A stretch of 64,000 bases of DNA from Sphagnum magellanicum (taxonomy: Eukaryota; Streptophyta; Sphagnopsida; Sphagnales; Sphagnaceae): assembly GCA_021904315.1 (NCBI GenBank), contig CM038919.1, positions 12,579,666 through 12,643,665 on the forward strand, read 5' to 3'. Positions 37,269 to 48,655 of this stretch are shown here, piece after piece (positions within the stretch are counted from its first letter, which is position 1; every line of letters begins with the position of its first letter). A model generated the notes under the pieces. The model was not told where the DNA came from and ran no database searches. It saw only the letters and a program-made list of their open reading frames with translations. The translations under genes were made by a program, and so were the position numbers.

Positions 37269-37294
37269 CCCCCCCCCCCCCCCCCCCCCCCCCC
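37269..37294. repeat. Poly-C tract of 26 bases
   Basis: Uninterrupted homopolymer in AT-rich DNA; its length is likely variable or uncertain in assembly. Confidence 0.9.
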
Positions 37295-37559
37295 AATTGT
37301 GAAAAACACTTTCAACACAAAACTTGCAATATCTTATTGGGGGGTTTCACATATTTTAGATTTTCAAAAGATTTTGCAATACCTTCATAACACATAAAAA
37401 TTACATGTTTACACATGGGGATGACAATTACTTTAATCTTGCCCTTATTAATTTTGCTCAATGAACAAGATCGAGTTCTATGCAATACCTTCATTTTATT
37501 CTTTCATGATCCTTTTTGATCATTGGGGAGTCTATTGGACTGCCAACTAGGTAGTAGGT

Positions 37560-37965
37560 GTAGCCATGTAAGTGGGGTTTGGTAGGTACCTATTCAAAGT
37601 GTTGGTAGGTAGGTTGGTGGTAGGGTGGGAAGGTGGTTGGGGATGAGAATAACACATTTTTAATTTATAGGTGAGTAGGTAGATGGGGAAGAGTCTACTT
37701 TTAATTTAAATATATAGGTGAGTAGGTTGGGTGGGGGACAATGGGGGGGTAGTAAGTGGGTGGGTGGGAAAAGTTTCAAAAGCAAAAAAAAAAAAGAAAC
37801 CGGGTGGGGGGCGGGGAGAAAATAAAGTTGCAAAAAAAACTATCTGGGCTGAGAAAGGGCAAAGGAAAAATGTCAACCTGGGATGGCACAGGGATAGAAA
37901 AGAGAATCCTATCGGTGCACTATCCATCCCCGTTGGTGCACTGGTGGGTGCTGGTTCATTCTGGC
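37560..37965 (-). repeat. Diverged dispersed repeat, copy 2 (inverse of 9983-10230)
   Basis: The reverse complement carries cagcacccaccagtgcacca, matching 9989-10008, and a similar order of C/T-rich phrases. It contains a run of taggtgagtaggt-type short repeats at 37660-37760. Confidence 0.4.
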
Positions 37966-38724
37966 CCAATATCTTGATAGGTGTTGGTGTGTTAATGGAG
38001 AAAGTGCACATAAATCTTGCAGCTGCACAAACTCTACATTAGGGAGCATGAAGACATGATGCTTCAATTTTTGAGATAACAAGGGATCTGACTCTTGAAG
38101 CAAAATTTGATCTGTTCCTGAAACTATGGAGTTTCACATCACAAGTGGATGTGTGGACTTTTCTCCCTAACATCAACATTTTGTGTTTGGCAAACCCATG
38201 ACTGCAAGAGGTTGGACATGGTCATCTTCAACTTCTAGCACCTTGACTATCACTTTTCTGTCTTTGTCTACAGCATGAAGTATTTGCACACTACACAAGA
38301 TTCATTAAGTTTTGCTTTTGCTAAGATTCCCCTTTGGGCCAGAGAAGAACCTGATAACAATCACCACAAAACCATATGCACCAGGGTTCACAAGCTTGGG
38401 GGGGAAACTGTCATGTTTTCAACATGTCCCATGTCCAAGGGAGAGAGAGTATAGCCCCAAGGGTGATGTGGAACGTATCATATTTCACCAGGATACAGAG
38501 CATCTTCTGAGCTTGACATTTTGTTTTGGAAAATGCATAATAAGCTTCAAGTATTGGACTTCTTCACACCATTCTTGTGGTTTTAGCATGCAAACCATCC
38601 AATAACAGTAAGGCCAAGGATAACCACTTGGCAATAACAGGAAAGCCAAGGATAACAATACCAACCTCGGAGAAGAGTGATGATCTCTGCAAAATGTGGA
38701 ACAGGAAATAGGGAGAAGTGAAGA

Positions 38725-40712
38725 TCATTCTTGTGGCACCATAAAAATCTGCAGTGCAGGAGCCTTGAAAGATGAAATTTCAATTTTGCTACCAAATTTG
38801 ATGGGATGACAGAGATGAGAGCCATCAAAATAAACCATGCCTTGCCGGCATCTCCAATTGAGGTACAATGCCTCATCAGCCCTAATCCAGCCCCTTAAGA
38901 AATCCTTGTACTTTGGGTGTGGTGTGTTTGGTTCTCTAACCATGTACTGTAAGTCAGTTGATGACAAGGGCATTACATCACCCCCTGCAGATTTCATTGC
39001 TGCTGTTGATCCTGCTGCTGTGCAAATCCTCAGCCCACTTGATCGAGAGTGAATAACAGGTGTTCTTTGTTTGCCTGTTTCCTCCCTCAAAATGCTGCAC
39101 AACCCGCAATGCTCAAATTACTGGAGCCTTTCTTAAATTCAACACTGTACAAAAAAGTGGCATTTCCATTCTCTTCTCTGCTGGTAACAGGAAGTAAGCA
39201 AGTGAAAGAGGAGAGTAGAAAATAAGCACATGCACAAAACATAAGATGTTAAAAACCCATTGACTTATAACACAGTAACAAATTTCACAGTACCTGAAAG
39301 TGCAACGGGAGACGGCAGCTGGGTTGGGATGAGCTACCAGAACATCATTTAAAGCAGGTGAACTGACTTTGATCCCATCTACAAATGTTGAAATCCTCCG
39401 AAGCTTCACAGGTTCTCTTGTGCCTTCCAGTATTTCATCAAGCACCTGCCCATGTCAAAGATACAGCAAACAAAATCCATCAACACATCCTTGGCACAGA
39501 ACTAGAGTAGCTTCATGGTAATATCTTCACAAGATAACCACAACAACCATATGGGTACATTAACATGCATGGTACAGTTCAGTCTCCACACTTAGTGTTC
39601 AGTGTGAAAAAGTATAGAGTCTCAACCTGCTCAAAGTTCCCAGCAGTTGCTGCACAAAGGTGTCCTGAGCTCCGAGTTGCATCAAATTCATCAAGTTTCT
39701 CTTCTACCTGCTCAGAATCAACATGAGCATAGCATGAGTATGAATGATGAATGGCTATCTGATACTAGTGTAACAATCAACCCAATTGTACACACATATA
39801 TACAAGTTGCTGGTTTGAAATAGTTTGCTCAGCAACCCTGCTTTCTAACAAACAAATACCATGGTCAGTCATAGGCAATTGCCTTGTCAGCATGCTCATA
39901 CTCCTACCTCACTTGTAAGAGTGGGATCAGAATTGACACCCAGGATTGGTATTGAGTTGTCCAAGTAGTGGCTGGCTTGCAGTAATGTTCCATCCCCACC
40001 AATTGTAATTACCAAGTCCATGTTGTGAATGGGGTGTTCAAGCTGATCCCGTATCCGAGTTTCATACTGAATATAAGACTGGCGGTGATCGAGCACCTGT
40101 CTGCAGACCTGTAGAGTGTGTTCATGAACTCTGTGCCTGTCCTGCAAGTTGCCAATCACCTATACAAACCAGTAACATCATGATGAGATGTGTGAAAAAT
40201 GGGCCCAAACAAAATTGCCCTAAAACACATAAAGAATTGAATATCATGATGAGATGTGTGCTCAAGGGACCCAGACAAAAGGACTGTAAAAACACCTGAA
40301 GAATTGAATAGGTATCTTGCTTATGGTATGAGAATCAAAAGCTAATAAAAAAGATTGATTCAGAAGTAAGTAAGAAGCCTGATCAAATGGGAAAAATTAA
40401 ACCCTAATTGGACAACCCAAAGCCAAACCCTAAAATCGTACAGGAAAACATAGGCTGCCTCCAAAAACAAGTGCAACTTGATTCCTAGCAGAAAACAGAA
40501 ACACAATTTCAAAATACAAAGATCTAAAGCTCACCAACCCTAGAGACGTTATTGTTTTTATGAGGAGCAAGAACGCAATCACAGCAACATGAATCCTGAC
40601 GAGAAATCACCTGAGTGTTTGAGAGAAGGCTGGTGATGTTAGGATCCTGATGGCGTGCAACATACAAATCGTATGCACTCCGCTTCAGCAACACCATCAC
40701 TCTCCACCTCAT
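38725..40712 (-). CDS. NADK3: NAD(H) kinase, NADK3 type, five exons, complete
   Basis: Phosphorylates NADH (and NAD) to NADPH/NADP with ATP. Exons on the minus strand: 40712-40611, 40159-39908, 39707-39627, 39445-39294 and 39094-38725. Borders are GT-AG and phases join exactly, giving 318 residues, essentially the length of Arabidopsis NADK3. The start MRWRVMVLLKRSAYD was chosen because its position fits the family; the frame is open further upstream. Exon 2 encodes the nucleotide-kinase signature ITIGGDGTLLQASH followed by PILGVNSDPT. Exon 3 has the GHLCAAT block, exon 4 NDVLVAHPNPAAVSR, and exon 5 SRSSGLRICTAAGSTAAM-SAGG, the second conserved NAD-kinase block. No transit peptide is evident. 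The C-terminus ends in PQE and lacks the SRY-type peroxisomal signal reported for Arabidopsis NADK3, so the location may differ. Confidence 0.93.
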
Positions 40713-40906
40713 TCTTCCTCCTCTCCCGATTCCTTCCTTGCACACGCTGTCCCCACAACCGCTGAAAGATGACCAACAAGCTGAGAGCAACCAAAGCTTT
40801 CTTCAAAAAGCCAACGGATCCGCCCAACGCCCAATGCTCCAAGAGTTCAAAAAACAGTGCAACAAACAGCCAACCCACAAAATTCTTCAAAACCCAACAC
40901 AAACTT

Positions 40907-40920
40907 AAACCCTAAACCCT
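40907..40920 (-). promoter_or_regulatory. Telo-box tandem upstream of NADK3
   Basis: AAACCCTAAACCCT, about 195 bp upstream of the NADK3 start codon; further partial copies (cccctaaaccctcg, taaaaccctaac) lie to 41050. Telo-boxes are known elements near plant transcription starts, often bound by TRB/MYB-like factors. Function here is inferred from position only. Confidence 0.5.
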
Positions 40921-40965
40921 TGCAAACTTAGTGTCCCAAAACCCAACAAACCCCTAAACCCTCGT

Positions 40966-43900
40966 CCCACTCCCCACCCTCCCCCCACCCCAAAACACAA
41001 CGCTCCCCAAGTTCCCAAAACCTCCAAAACCACAACGAGGTAAAACCCTAACTCATATCACTTACTCTCCAATTAACTCTATACATATTCCACCAATTCT
41101 CTGAATTTTATATAATGCAACAACCTACTCTTCATTTCCCATTTGTGATGAAGAGAGTTTAACCCCCTAATGCCTGATTAGCCAAAATTATTTTTTTAAT
41201 ATTTTAAGTCAATTTAGACAGCATAGATTTAAATTAAATTTTTTTTTGGTTGTGTTCACACATTGAATATGTTTCCATTGGTTTGCTGCATCCAAGTGGA
41301 TTTAGGGAAGGGTTCATTGTGAAAACCCCCCATGAAACCACTTTCACCTTTGTGAGGGGAAACTGCTAAAGGGATGAAAACAAAACCCGCCCATGCTCGA
41401 CCTTCCTAGCCTCGCTGGGCTAACTTTTAAAAGTTGTTTAAGGGCTAACCCATGAATTCTAGTTTTGCGATCCTTTTGAATTTGCTGCCCATTTTCAAGG
41501 ATCCTCCCTAGTCTCATTTCAAAACTTGCAAGGTTTTACTTGTGTTTGAAGAATCACATTTTGGTTTGAAATTCCATTTGTGAGTATGTAACTTGGTCAT
41601 TGAGATTGCCATATTAAAATGCATGCATTAATCCTTGTTAAAAATTGTTTTTCACTAGTGAACTTTCAAATCCAACCTTTGGGCAACACTTGCCAACTTG
41701 ATCCTATATGAGCTCAATTTAGTTTTGTTATATTATCATCCTTTGCCTGACTTTGGCTATTTTTTTGTCAAAGAATCATGAGTTTGTAAACTTTGAATCT
41801 AATGATTGAATTTATAATTGAATTCATGGATTAGTAGATCGGACCAAATTTTTAACTAAGGCTCAAATATAAGTAAAATGGTTGTAAAATGGGCTTAGAC
41901 TCTTAAGGGTTAATAGGGATTAATGGCCTGCTTGCTATTGCCCCAAATATATTAAACCTCCTCTAAGGTAACTCGTCCTAATACTATTGTGGTTGAAGTG
42001 GGCTTGACTTTGGAGTTCTCATGGAACCTTTTTAATTAATTTTGTTTGGGATAATTCTTTTATTCTTCAATTAATTTCTATAGACAAAGAATCATTTTAC
42101 ATTCAATAACTTTTGTTATGTCAGTCTAAAAATTGCAAGAAATATGTTGAAAGGTACTCAAGAAGTGAACTCAAGTTGTCCAAGGCAGTTGTATTTTAAA
42201 GGTCTTTGGGAACCATTTGCAAGTCGACATTTGACTTTAGGAAAATTGGGAAAAAAGCCTGGAATTACCTGGTAAACTTGAAAATAACAAAACTCACTTG
42301 ACAGAACCAAAATAATTCCATAAGCAGAATAGTATCAGCCTTTATTTTGTTGGTGCAAAATTTCTCATTGTTCCAATTTTTTTGAATTTTATGTTGCTAA
42401 TTCAATGATTTTTCTGAAACAAATCGCCAAAAATGGAATTTTTCTTGGCCAGAATTCTATGCATGGTTCAAGCAGGTAGTCAGAAAAATATTAATATTTT
42501 CATTTCATATTTTTTCAATAGCCAAATTTGGCTATACCAGCTTATGTATGATTGCCACCGCAACTACATCACAAAATTGAAAAAACAAAAACAAAACACC
42601 GTGTGGGGTGAAGAAACAAGAAACCATGCAGTTGGCAGTACATACTTACTGATCATATGACAATGAGAAGAACAAAGAATCCAATGAGAGCAACAAAGTA
42701 AGATGCTCACTGGCCAGTGGAGAACAATGTTGCTACATGTACTTACAATTACACTCTCTGCCAGTGTGCCCAGCCACAAGGAAAGAAACACTGCTAACTG
42801 CCATCCTTTTGATACTCATGTACTTTTTGATACTTCTTTTTGATACTTCTCCATGAGGTTTGTCATAAAAGCACTCAAAGGAGTTTTTACTAGTTTATAT
42901 GATGGGCACCTTATCTTTGTCCATAGCTTCTCCTCAAATAGAAAAGAGGAGAGATAGTATACACCTACTTTATAATATGTCTTGTATGTGTTAGGAGGTC
43001 TCACACTTTGCGGTTATGTGGTACATATGATGTTCCTCTGTCCATCTCATGCATCTTACAAATCTACAAGATGCCTCCAATCTCTCTGGTTCAAATTATG
43101 TCAGTTTTTCATGTTGGGGAATGGAAGGTCGTGTTGGTGTTTTGATATTTCATGTAATTTTTCTTGGGTGTAAAGTACTCCAAAGCAGTGTTTTCTTTAA
43201 CATATTTGTGATGTCGAAATTTTGGCAAAATCTGGTCCAAAAATAGCAAAACACCTACACCTACGCTCAGGCTACCACCCTGAAGGCTATGAGCCTCGAA
43301 TTAGGGGAGGCCCTGGGCAGCAGGCCTTCTGCTAAACATAAGTTACACACTGAATTCCTCTGTCTGGGAACAACATAACCCACCATGTAACCAGCCATTC
43401 CCCAAGACATAGGAAACAACAAGCTTAGGGCTGAGTCCGCTCACACAGTGATGGAACTTGTGGGCAATGTCCTCTACCTTCTAAATTAGTCCTAAATGAA
43501 ACAATGAAATATCCAATTCCCTCAAATGCAAGGCAAAAACTAAATAAAATTTGATGTTCTTCATGGAGGGCTAAACCAAATAGCATATCTTACAATGAAA
43601 TGTGGCAAAAAAAAGAAAGATGAGTGCCCTGAGTACAATAGCATCATGCAAGTTCTATTTTACTGAATTGACCAAGTTCAGGGGCCAAAGAACAAAGCAA
43701 TAAAGTGACCCCTTGCATGAATAGTGTGACCTTGAAAGGACAAAGTTTCTTGGCTCAAAGTTCTTCATTAGGAATATTCAATAAAGGTGTAAAATACACA
43801 AGGGCCATGCCATGGTATTTGTATTACTTTCATTTAAATTTAAATTATACTACAAATTAAATCATGATGTATATTTATAAGAACTTGTATTATTTCACAA

Positions 43901-46900
43901 AACACTAAAGTTGCAATTGAGCCAAAAATTGAACAAGAAAGAAATAATATGAGGTAACTTGACAAATTAGTAGAATATATCTATAAAATAGATGAAGTAT
44001 CAAAACATTTGCCTACTCTTACCTACTTCTAGAGCTTGAAGTTCTAGCTTTTAAGCTAATTCTAAAACTATTAAAAATCTTTTTACAAGTCTGTTTGAAG
44101 ATCATCAATCCCTCCCCCATAAGGTCCAAGTTACTTCTAGCGTTGAGGTGTTGTAGATCTGTAATACTGCACATCTTTTTGGAATGCACAGAAGTAATAT
44201 GAAATGTAAAAAGAATCCAAAGCCTTCTCTCCCACCTAAACTTGACTAGATCAGACATTAAAAGGAAGCTTAAAAAGGGTTCCTTCAAATGTGCACAATG
44301 TGTCTTGAATATGTAACAAATGAATGGATATGAGGTAACTTAAATATAAAGCGAATTTTGGAAAATGGACTTATTTAACTTGTTGAAGGACTTGTTAGAT
44401 TAAGGTGATGGCTCAGGGTACACAATGAGTCATCAGACTTAAATAAAATAAATACAAGTTGATGAATCATACTTGATTAGTAGATCCGGTTGAGTTAAAG
44501 AAGACTCAATGGGAAACTACATGTTAAGCTTCTTTTTACTTAGTATTTAAAAACTGGTTTGATCTCGTGTAAGCATAAAATTCGATATCTAAAACAAAAT
44601 ATGGTGTTTAGTGTTGGGTTTTAATAAGGTTTTGGGTTTTCAACCTAAATATTTGATGTGATGTTTCAAGCATAGGTCATTGATATTGCACAACATACAA
44701 TCGTGATGTATTTATCAATATATGTATGTTATTTTGTTTGGTGTGAAAATGCAGAATGTTTCATGAACCTTTGTTTCATTGTTGCAGAATGTAGAATTAC
44801 ATGTCTACATGTAACAAACTACCTAGTCTTGATCTGATAAATCTACTTAGGTTTTACATGCACACTAACCTTTTCCATAACTCTGTTGAAAGTTTTACTT
44901 CCTTTGAAAGGGTGGACTCCAAGTGTTTTTATGGCATTGTTCATTTTAGATGGCACCTAACTTAACACTAGTTTCAACATAAGGTATTTTAACTTGGAAG
45001 TTTTGATGGAATCTCAACACCATTCTCTTTGTAAAATTTGCATCTGTTATGTGTATCTGTCGAATCTAATTAAGTTTTGTTTCACCATGCTTAGTTGTAG
45101 AATTCTGTTTCTAATGAAATAAAAAAACAAAATATTTTCATACACTGATCAATGTTTTTCGGGTGAATTTTTGCCACTTGGCAATGGAAAAAAAAATCCA
45201 TTGCAACTCATACACAGGATTTTTCTGAATTTTTTTGACTAAAGTCACCAAATTTTGAGGAAATGCTTTTTGAAATTGTCATATTTAGACAATAGGTTCT
45301 AGCACATACTCAAAATATGGCAAGATTCTCAAATTTTTTACATTCATTTCTGACCTGTAGCCAAAATTGGCTAATTCCTCTTGTGGATGATCACCATTGT
45401 GGCTATATCACAAAATTGTAAAAACAACCCTAATATCAATTCACATTTACTAATATTTGTAACAGTTGATGTTTTAGGTCAATGTGCTAACCATTTAAAA
45501 ATGGTCAAACATCTGATAAAAAAATTTAAAGATTATGTTAAAAGAATGTTGTATAATAAATAACAGTTATTGTGGAGGATTCATTTATGTCATGATCAAA
45601 TAATAGGGTGGATGAATGTTTTGAATGGGATGCAATATTTGTGGATGAATCATTTATTGTGTGAGAATTATGTTTATCTTATCTGATGGAATGATCAATT
45701 TCCAAAGTTTCCCTATCGTAATCTTCAACACACACTTAATGAACAGTTGCAAAATCCATGAGTTGAAAAGTACATTTAAAACATACAAATGTTTTCATCC
45801 ATTTCTTTAGCTTTGTTTATCTTTCACATAGAGGAAGGATTAGACATCCTTTCCGTAGTTGGCTTGCCTTAAGGATGTGAAGGATGATCACTGGGCACTA
45901 AACCATCGTACGTTAAGGGAACTTCCTTTCTTCCAATTTGAACAATGTTGAATCAGTCTGTTGAAGTCCTCAGAGAACACAAGGGAAACGGCAATGGACC
46001 AACTAGACTGTATTTTGAACTCTGATTCCTGAACATGAGATTTTCTTTCTGCCCATTTGTGTGGACTGTAGTTGTACAATAGCAGGCTTCTGTTTTCAAG
46101 CTTTGACGGCTTGGATATCATGAATTGGGGCACTTTCAAAAATTGACCAGGTCTGTTGAGAGGCAGAAAATGAAGTCACTGAAAGAGCTCTGATGGCCGT
46201 CAGACAAGATGACAACATACGAGAGGGTCATCAGGGTCATCAGTTCCATGTCGTGAAATGCACCATTTGGCCTTTTGAAAGGAAATGGAAAAGAAAATTG
46301 CAGCATGTAAAAACAGATATGCTCAGACCTCCTTTCTCAGAGCCTGATGATTTACTACAACCCGAAAAAGGTCAGCAAGAAAACATCAATTGGTTGCCCT
46401 ACAGATTCTGATCCCTGCACATTACTTAAGGCTACAGACACTAGCAAAAGGCCCACCAAAAATGACAATGTCAACAAATTCACAAGTTGACAAACCAGTT
46501 AGTGTACCACTTGGCCTATCATCAAACAATTTTTTTTCAATGGGACATTTTCCTAAACAACCCATCTGCCTGCAATTTTAATGTAACATTAGAAGGTAGG
46601 TGGAAATTGTTTTGGTCAAGTTTGCCTGAGTTATTGCTGGAACCCATCATAAAGAATGGGTTAGTGCTGGAGCCCAATTCATAACCTACAAGAATTGGGT
46701 TCCAGTTTGCTAGCCCTAACCAGGGTAGTTAGCTCAGTTTATGCTTTCACTACCTATCTACCAATAACCCAGTATCCCTTATGTATGTACTAACTAGTTA
46801 CCACTTACAAGTATATACTTAGGAAGTGTGGTGCGTACTACTAATGTTCGGCACAAAATAATTCACAAAAGGTCTAGTTGAATAAAAAGGGAAATTATTA

Positions 46901-47220
46901 TTGATATTTGTCGAAATTGTTAAGAATTGAATTCCCAACTTGTGAAAAACTATCTACCGTCCCAAACATTGGGTATTATTACACAAAATGTGTACTTTGT
47001 ATAAATGTTCCTCATATGTTGAAATTCTGAAAAATTAAATTTGAAACTGCCTAATCTCATTTTTTAAAGAAAACAAACATTTGGCAGAAAAGTGCTAAAC
47101 ATCAGTTGCAGATACAGTAGTCACTTGTTATCCTACCTACCAACAGTACTTGTGTATTTAAAGGATAGGATACTAAGGTTAAAAATCTGATATCAACTTA
47201 GTTGGGGTTCATCCAAAACT
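40966..47220. other. AT-rich intergenic DNA, no recognised gene
   Basis: Short open frames only. A less AT-rich patch at 43250-43470 and another at 45880-46420 stand out in composition but encode nothing I can identify. They may be old transposon pieces. Confidence 0.5.
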
Positions 47221-47230
47221 GAGTCATAAC

Positions 47231-47830
47231 AGGACAAATCCTAAAAGAAAAATTGTGCAAAAAATGTGCAAACAAAAGAAAAAACCCACTATAGGGACAT
47301 TAGGTATACCTTACAAGATGGGTAACTTTTTTGGGTAGGTCAGGTCGAGAAAAACCCTGAAAGGGAAATTGTGCAAAAAGTGTCCAAACCAACCAAAAAA
47401 AACCTATTTATGAGATGTCAATGAACATACAAAGAACATTGTGTTGTTTTGTTTATTTTCATATCTGTTCTTTCATAAGAACCACTGATACATTGAGTTT
47501 TTTTAAATAATTGGGACTCGCGATTCTTGTATTATGATTTTTTTTTTTTCCCAAAGAACTGAAACCAGTGGTTCTCTGATGAAATAATTAAAAAAAACCA
47601 AAATTGACCCTTCTTGAATAAATTCAAATAACCACAAAACACTGGAAAAGAGTCATAATAGAGAAGTTAGTAAACACATAAATAACATTGGGTGGGTTTT
47701 TTTTTTTTTTTTTTTTTGTGAGGAGGTAGGCAGGTAGGTCAGCTCAGGACAAACCCTAAATGGGAATTGTACAAAAAGTGTACAACCAAACAAACAAAAC
47801 CCAAAAAAACCCACAAGGATAGAGACGTTA
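47231..47830. repeat. Diverged repeat, three copies upstream of the lectin gene
   Basis: The module (g)aggacaaa-ccta-a-gggaa-attgt-caaaaagtgt-caaac appears at 47231, 47347 and 47747. Each copy is followed by aaaacc-tagagacgtta-like sequence and preceded by gtaggtcag. A long T run (about 47698-47717) lies before the third copy. Confidence 0.6.
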
Positions 47831-48213
47831 TATACACTGGAGGGGAGCTAGTAAACAAAAGTGAGAAAGTGGCCTAATAAATAATAAGTACAAACTGTTT
47901 GGCCATTAATGGTGATATTAATGGCGAACTTAATTAGGGGTACTACTAAATGGGGACCTACTTAATTAAGGGTACTACTGGTAATCCTATTACAATTCAA
48001 TTAATTAGTAGCCGCTGGGTGTCAGACACTAGCTCCCTTCTTCCAGTTCGTATTTTCTGACAATAAGCTCTCCTTTTCCCCCTTCTTCCCGTTGCAACAG
48101 CTTGCAAACGGAAGCTCTCGAGCTCGCTCTTGAGCCCTTCCATGTGTTTACTCTAGTCCGTTTGTTGTCCAGTTTCTTGACCCTCTCTCTCTCTTTTTTG
48201 TTTTGGTTTCAAG

Positions 48214-48486
48214 GTTTTAATTTTCTGAAAAAAAGTTTCTTGTGCTGGCAGCTTCTTTGGGATTGAAGAGGAAGCTCTTGAAGCTGCTGAAGCTCTTTTG
48301 TCTGCAGTAAAGCAGCTCTTCAAGCTTTTGCAGCTCTTTTGTCACTCGTTAAGAGCAGGTTTTGATTTTCTGAGAACAAAAATTCTTGTTCTGGCAGGTG
48401 CTTTGGGATTGAAGAAGCTCTTGAAGCTCTTTTGTCTGCAGTAAAGCAGCTCTTCAAGCTCTTGCAGCTCTTTTGTCACTCATTAG
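48214..48486 (+). repeat. Tandem duplication of about 145 bp in the lectin gene leader/promoter
   Basis: Copy 1 is at 48214-48358 and copy 2 at 48359-48486. Shared order: gattttctga, cttgt-ctggcag, tttgggattgaag, gaagctcttttgtctgcagt, aaagcagctcttcaagct, cagctcttttgtcactc. Copy 1 has about 17 extra bases. Each copy is itself rich in aagctcttgaagct. It lies 170 bp or more upstream of the likely start codon. Confidence 0.8.
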
Positions 48487-48655
48487 GTTTCAGACACATT
48501 TCTAACATATTTCTAACGCGTGTTTGAAATGCAGTTGTGCAGAGGTGGTCAGCTGAGCAATGCTGTTGTGTGTGTGTCTTGACAAGAAGAAGAAAAAGAA
48601 GAAGAGATCAAGTGGAGGAGTGCGTGAGCTGCAGTGTTGTGCAGGACTAGCTGCC

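Larger units (their letters stand above)
36625..38724. other. Intergenic DNA between the inverted repeat and NADK3
   Basis: AT-rich in the first part, then G-rich from 37560 to 37850. It holds a long poly-C run, recurring gcaataccttcat motifs (about 37373 and 37480) and the inverse partner of the 10-kb dispersed repeat. No gene recognised. Confidence 0.5.

Noticed and set aside
43250..43470. Less AT-rich patch that could be organellar or a transposon fragment
   Set aside because: No recognisable coding or RNA feature; kept only as intergenic.
46700..46750. tRNA-like phrase (ggtagttagctcag)
   Set aside because: It resembles a D-arm/A-box, but no matching anticodon arm, T-arm or acceptor stem follows.
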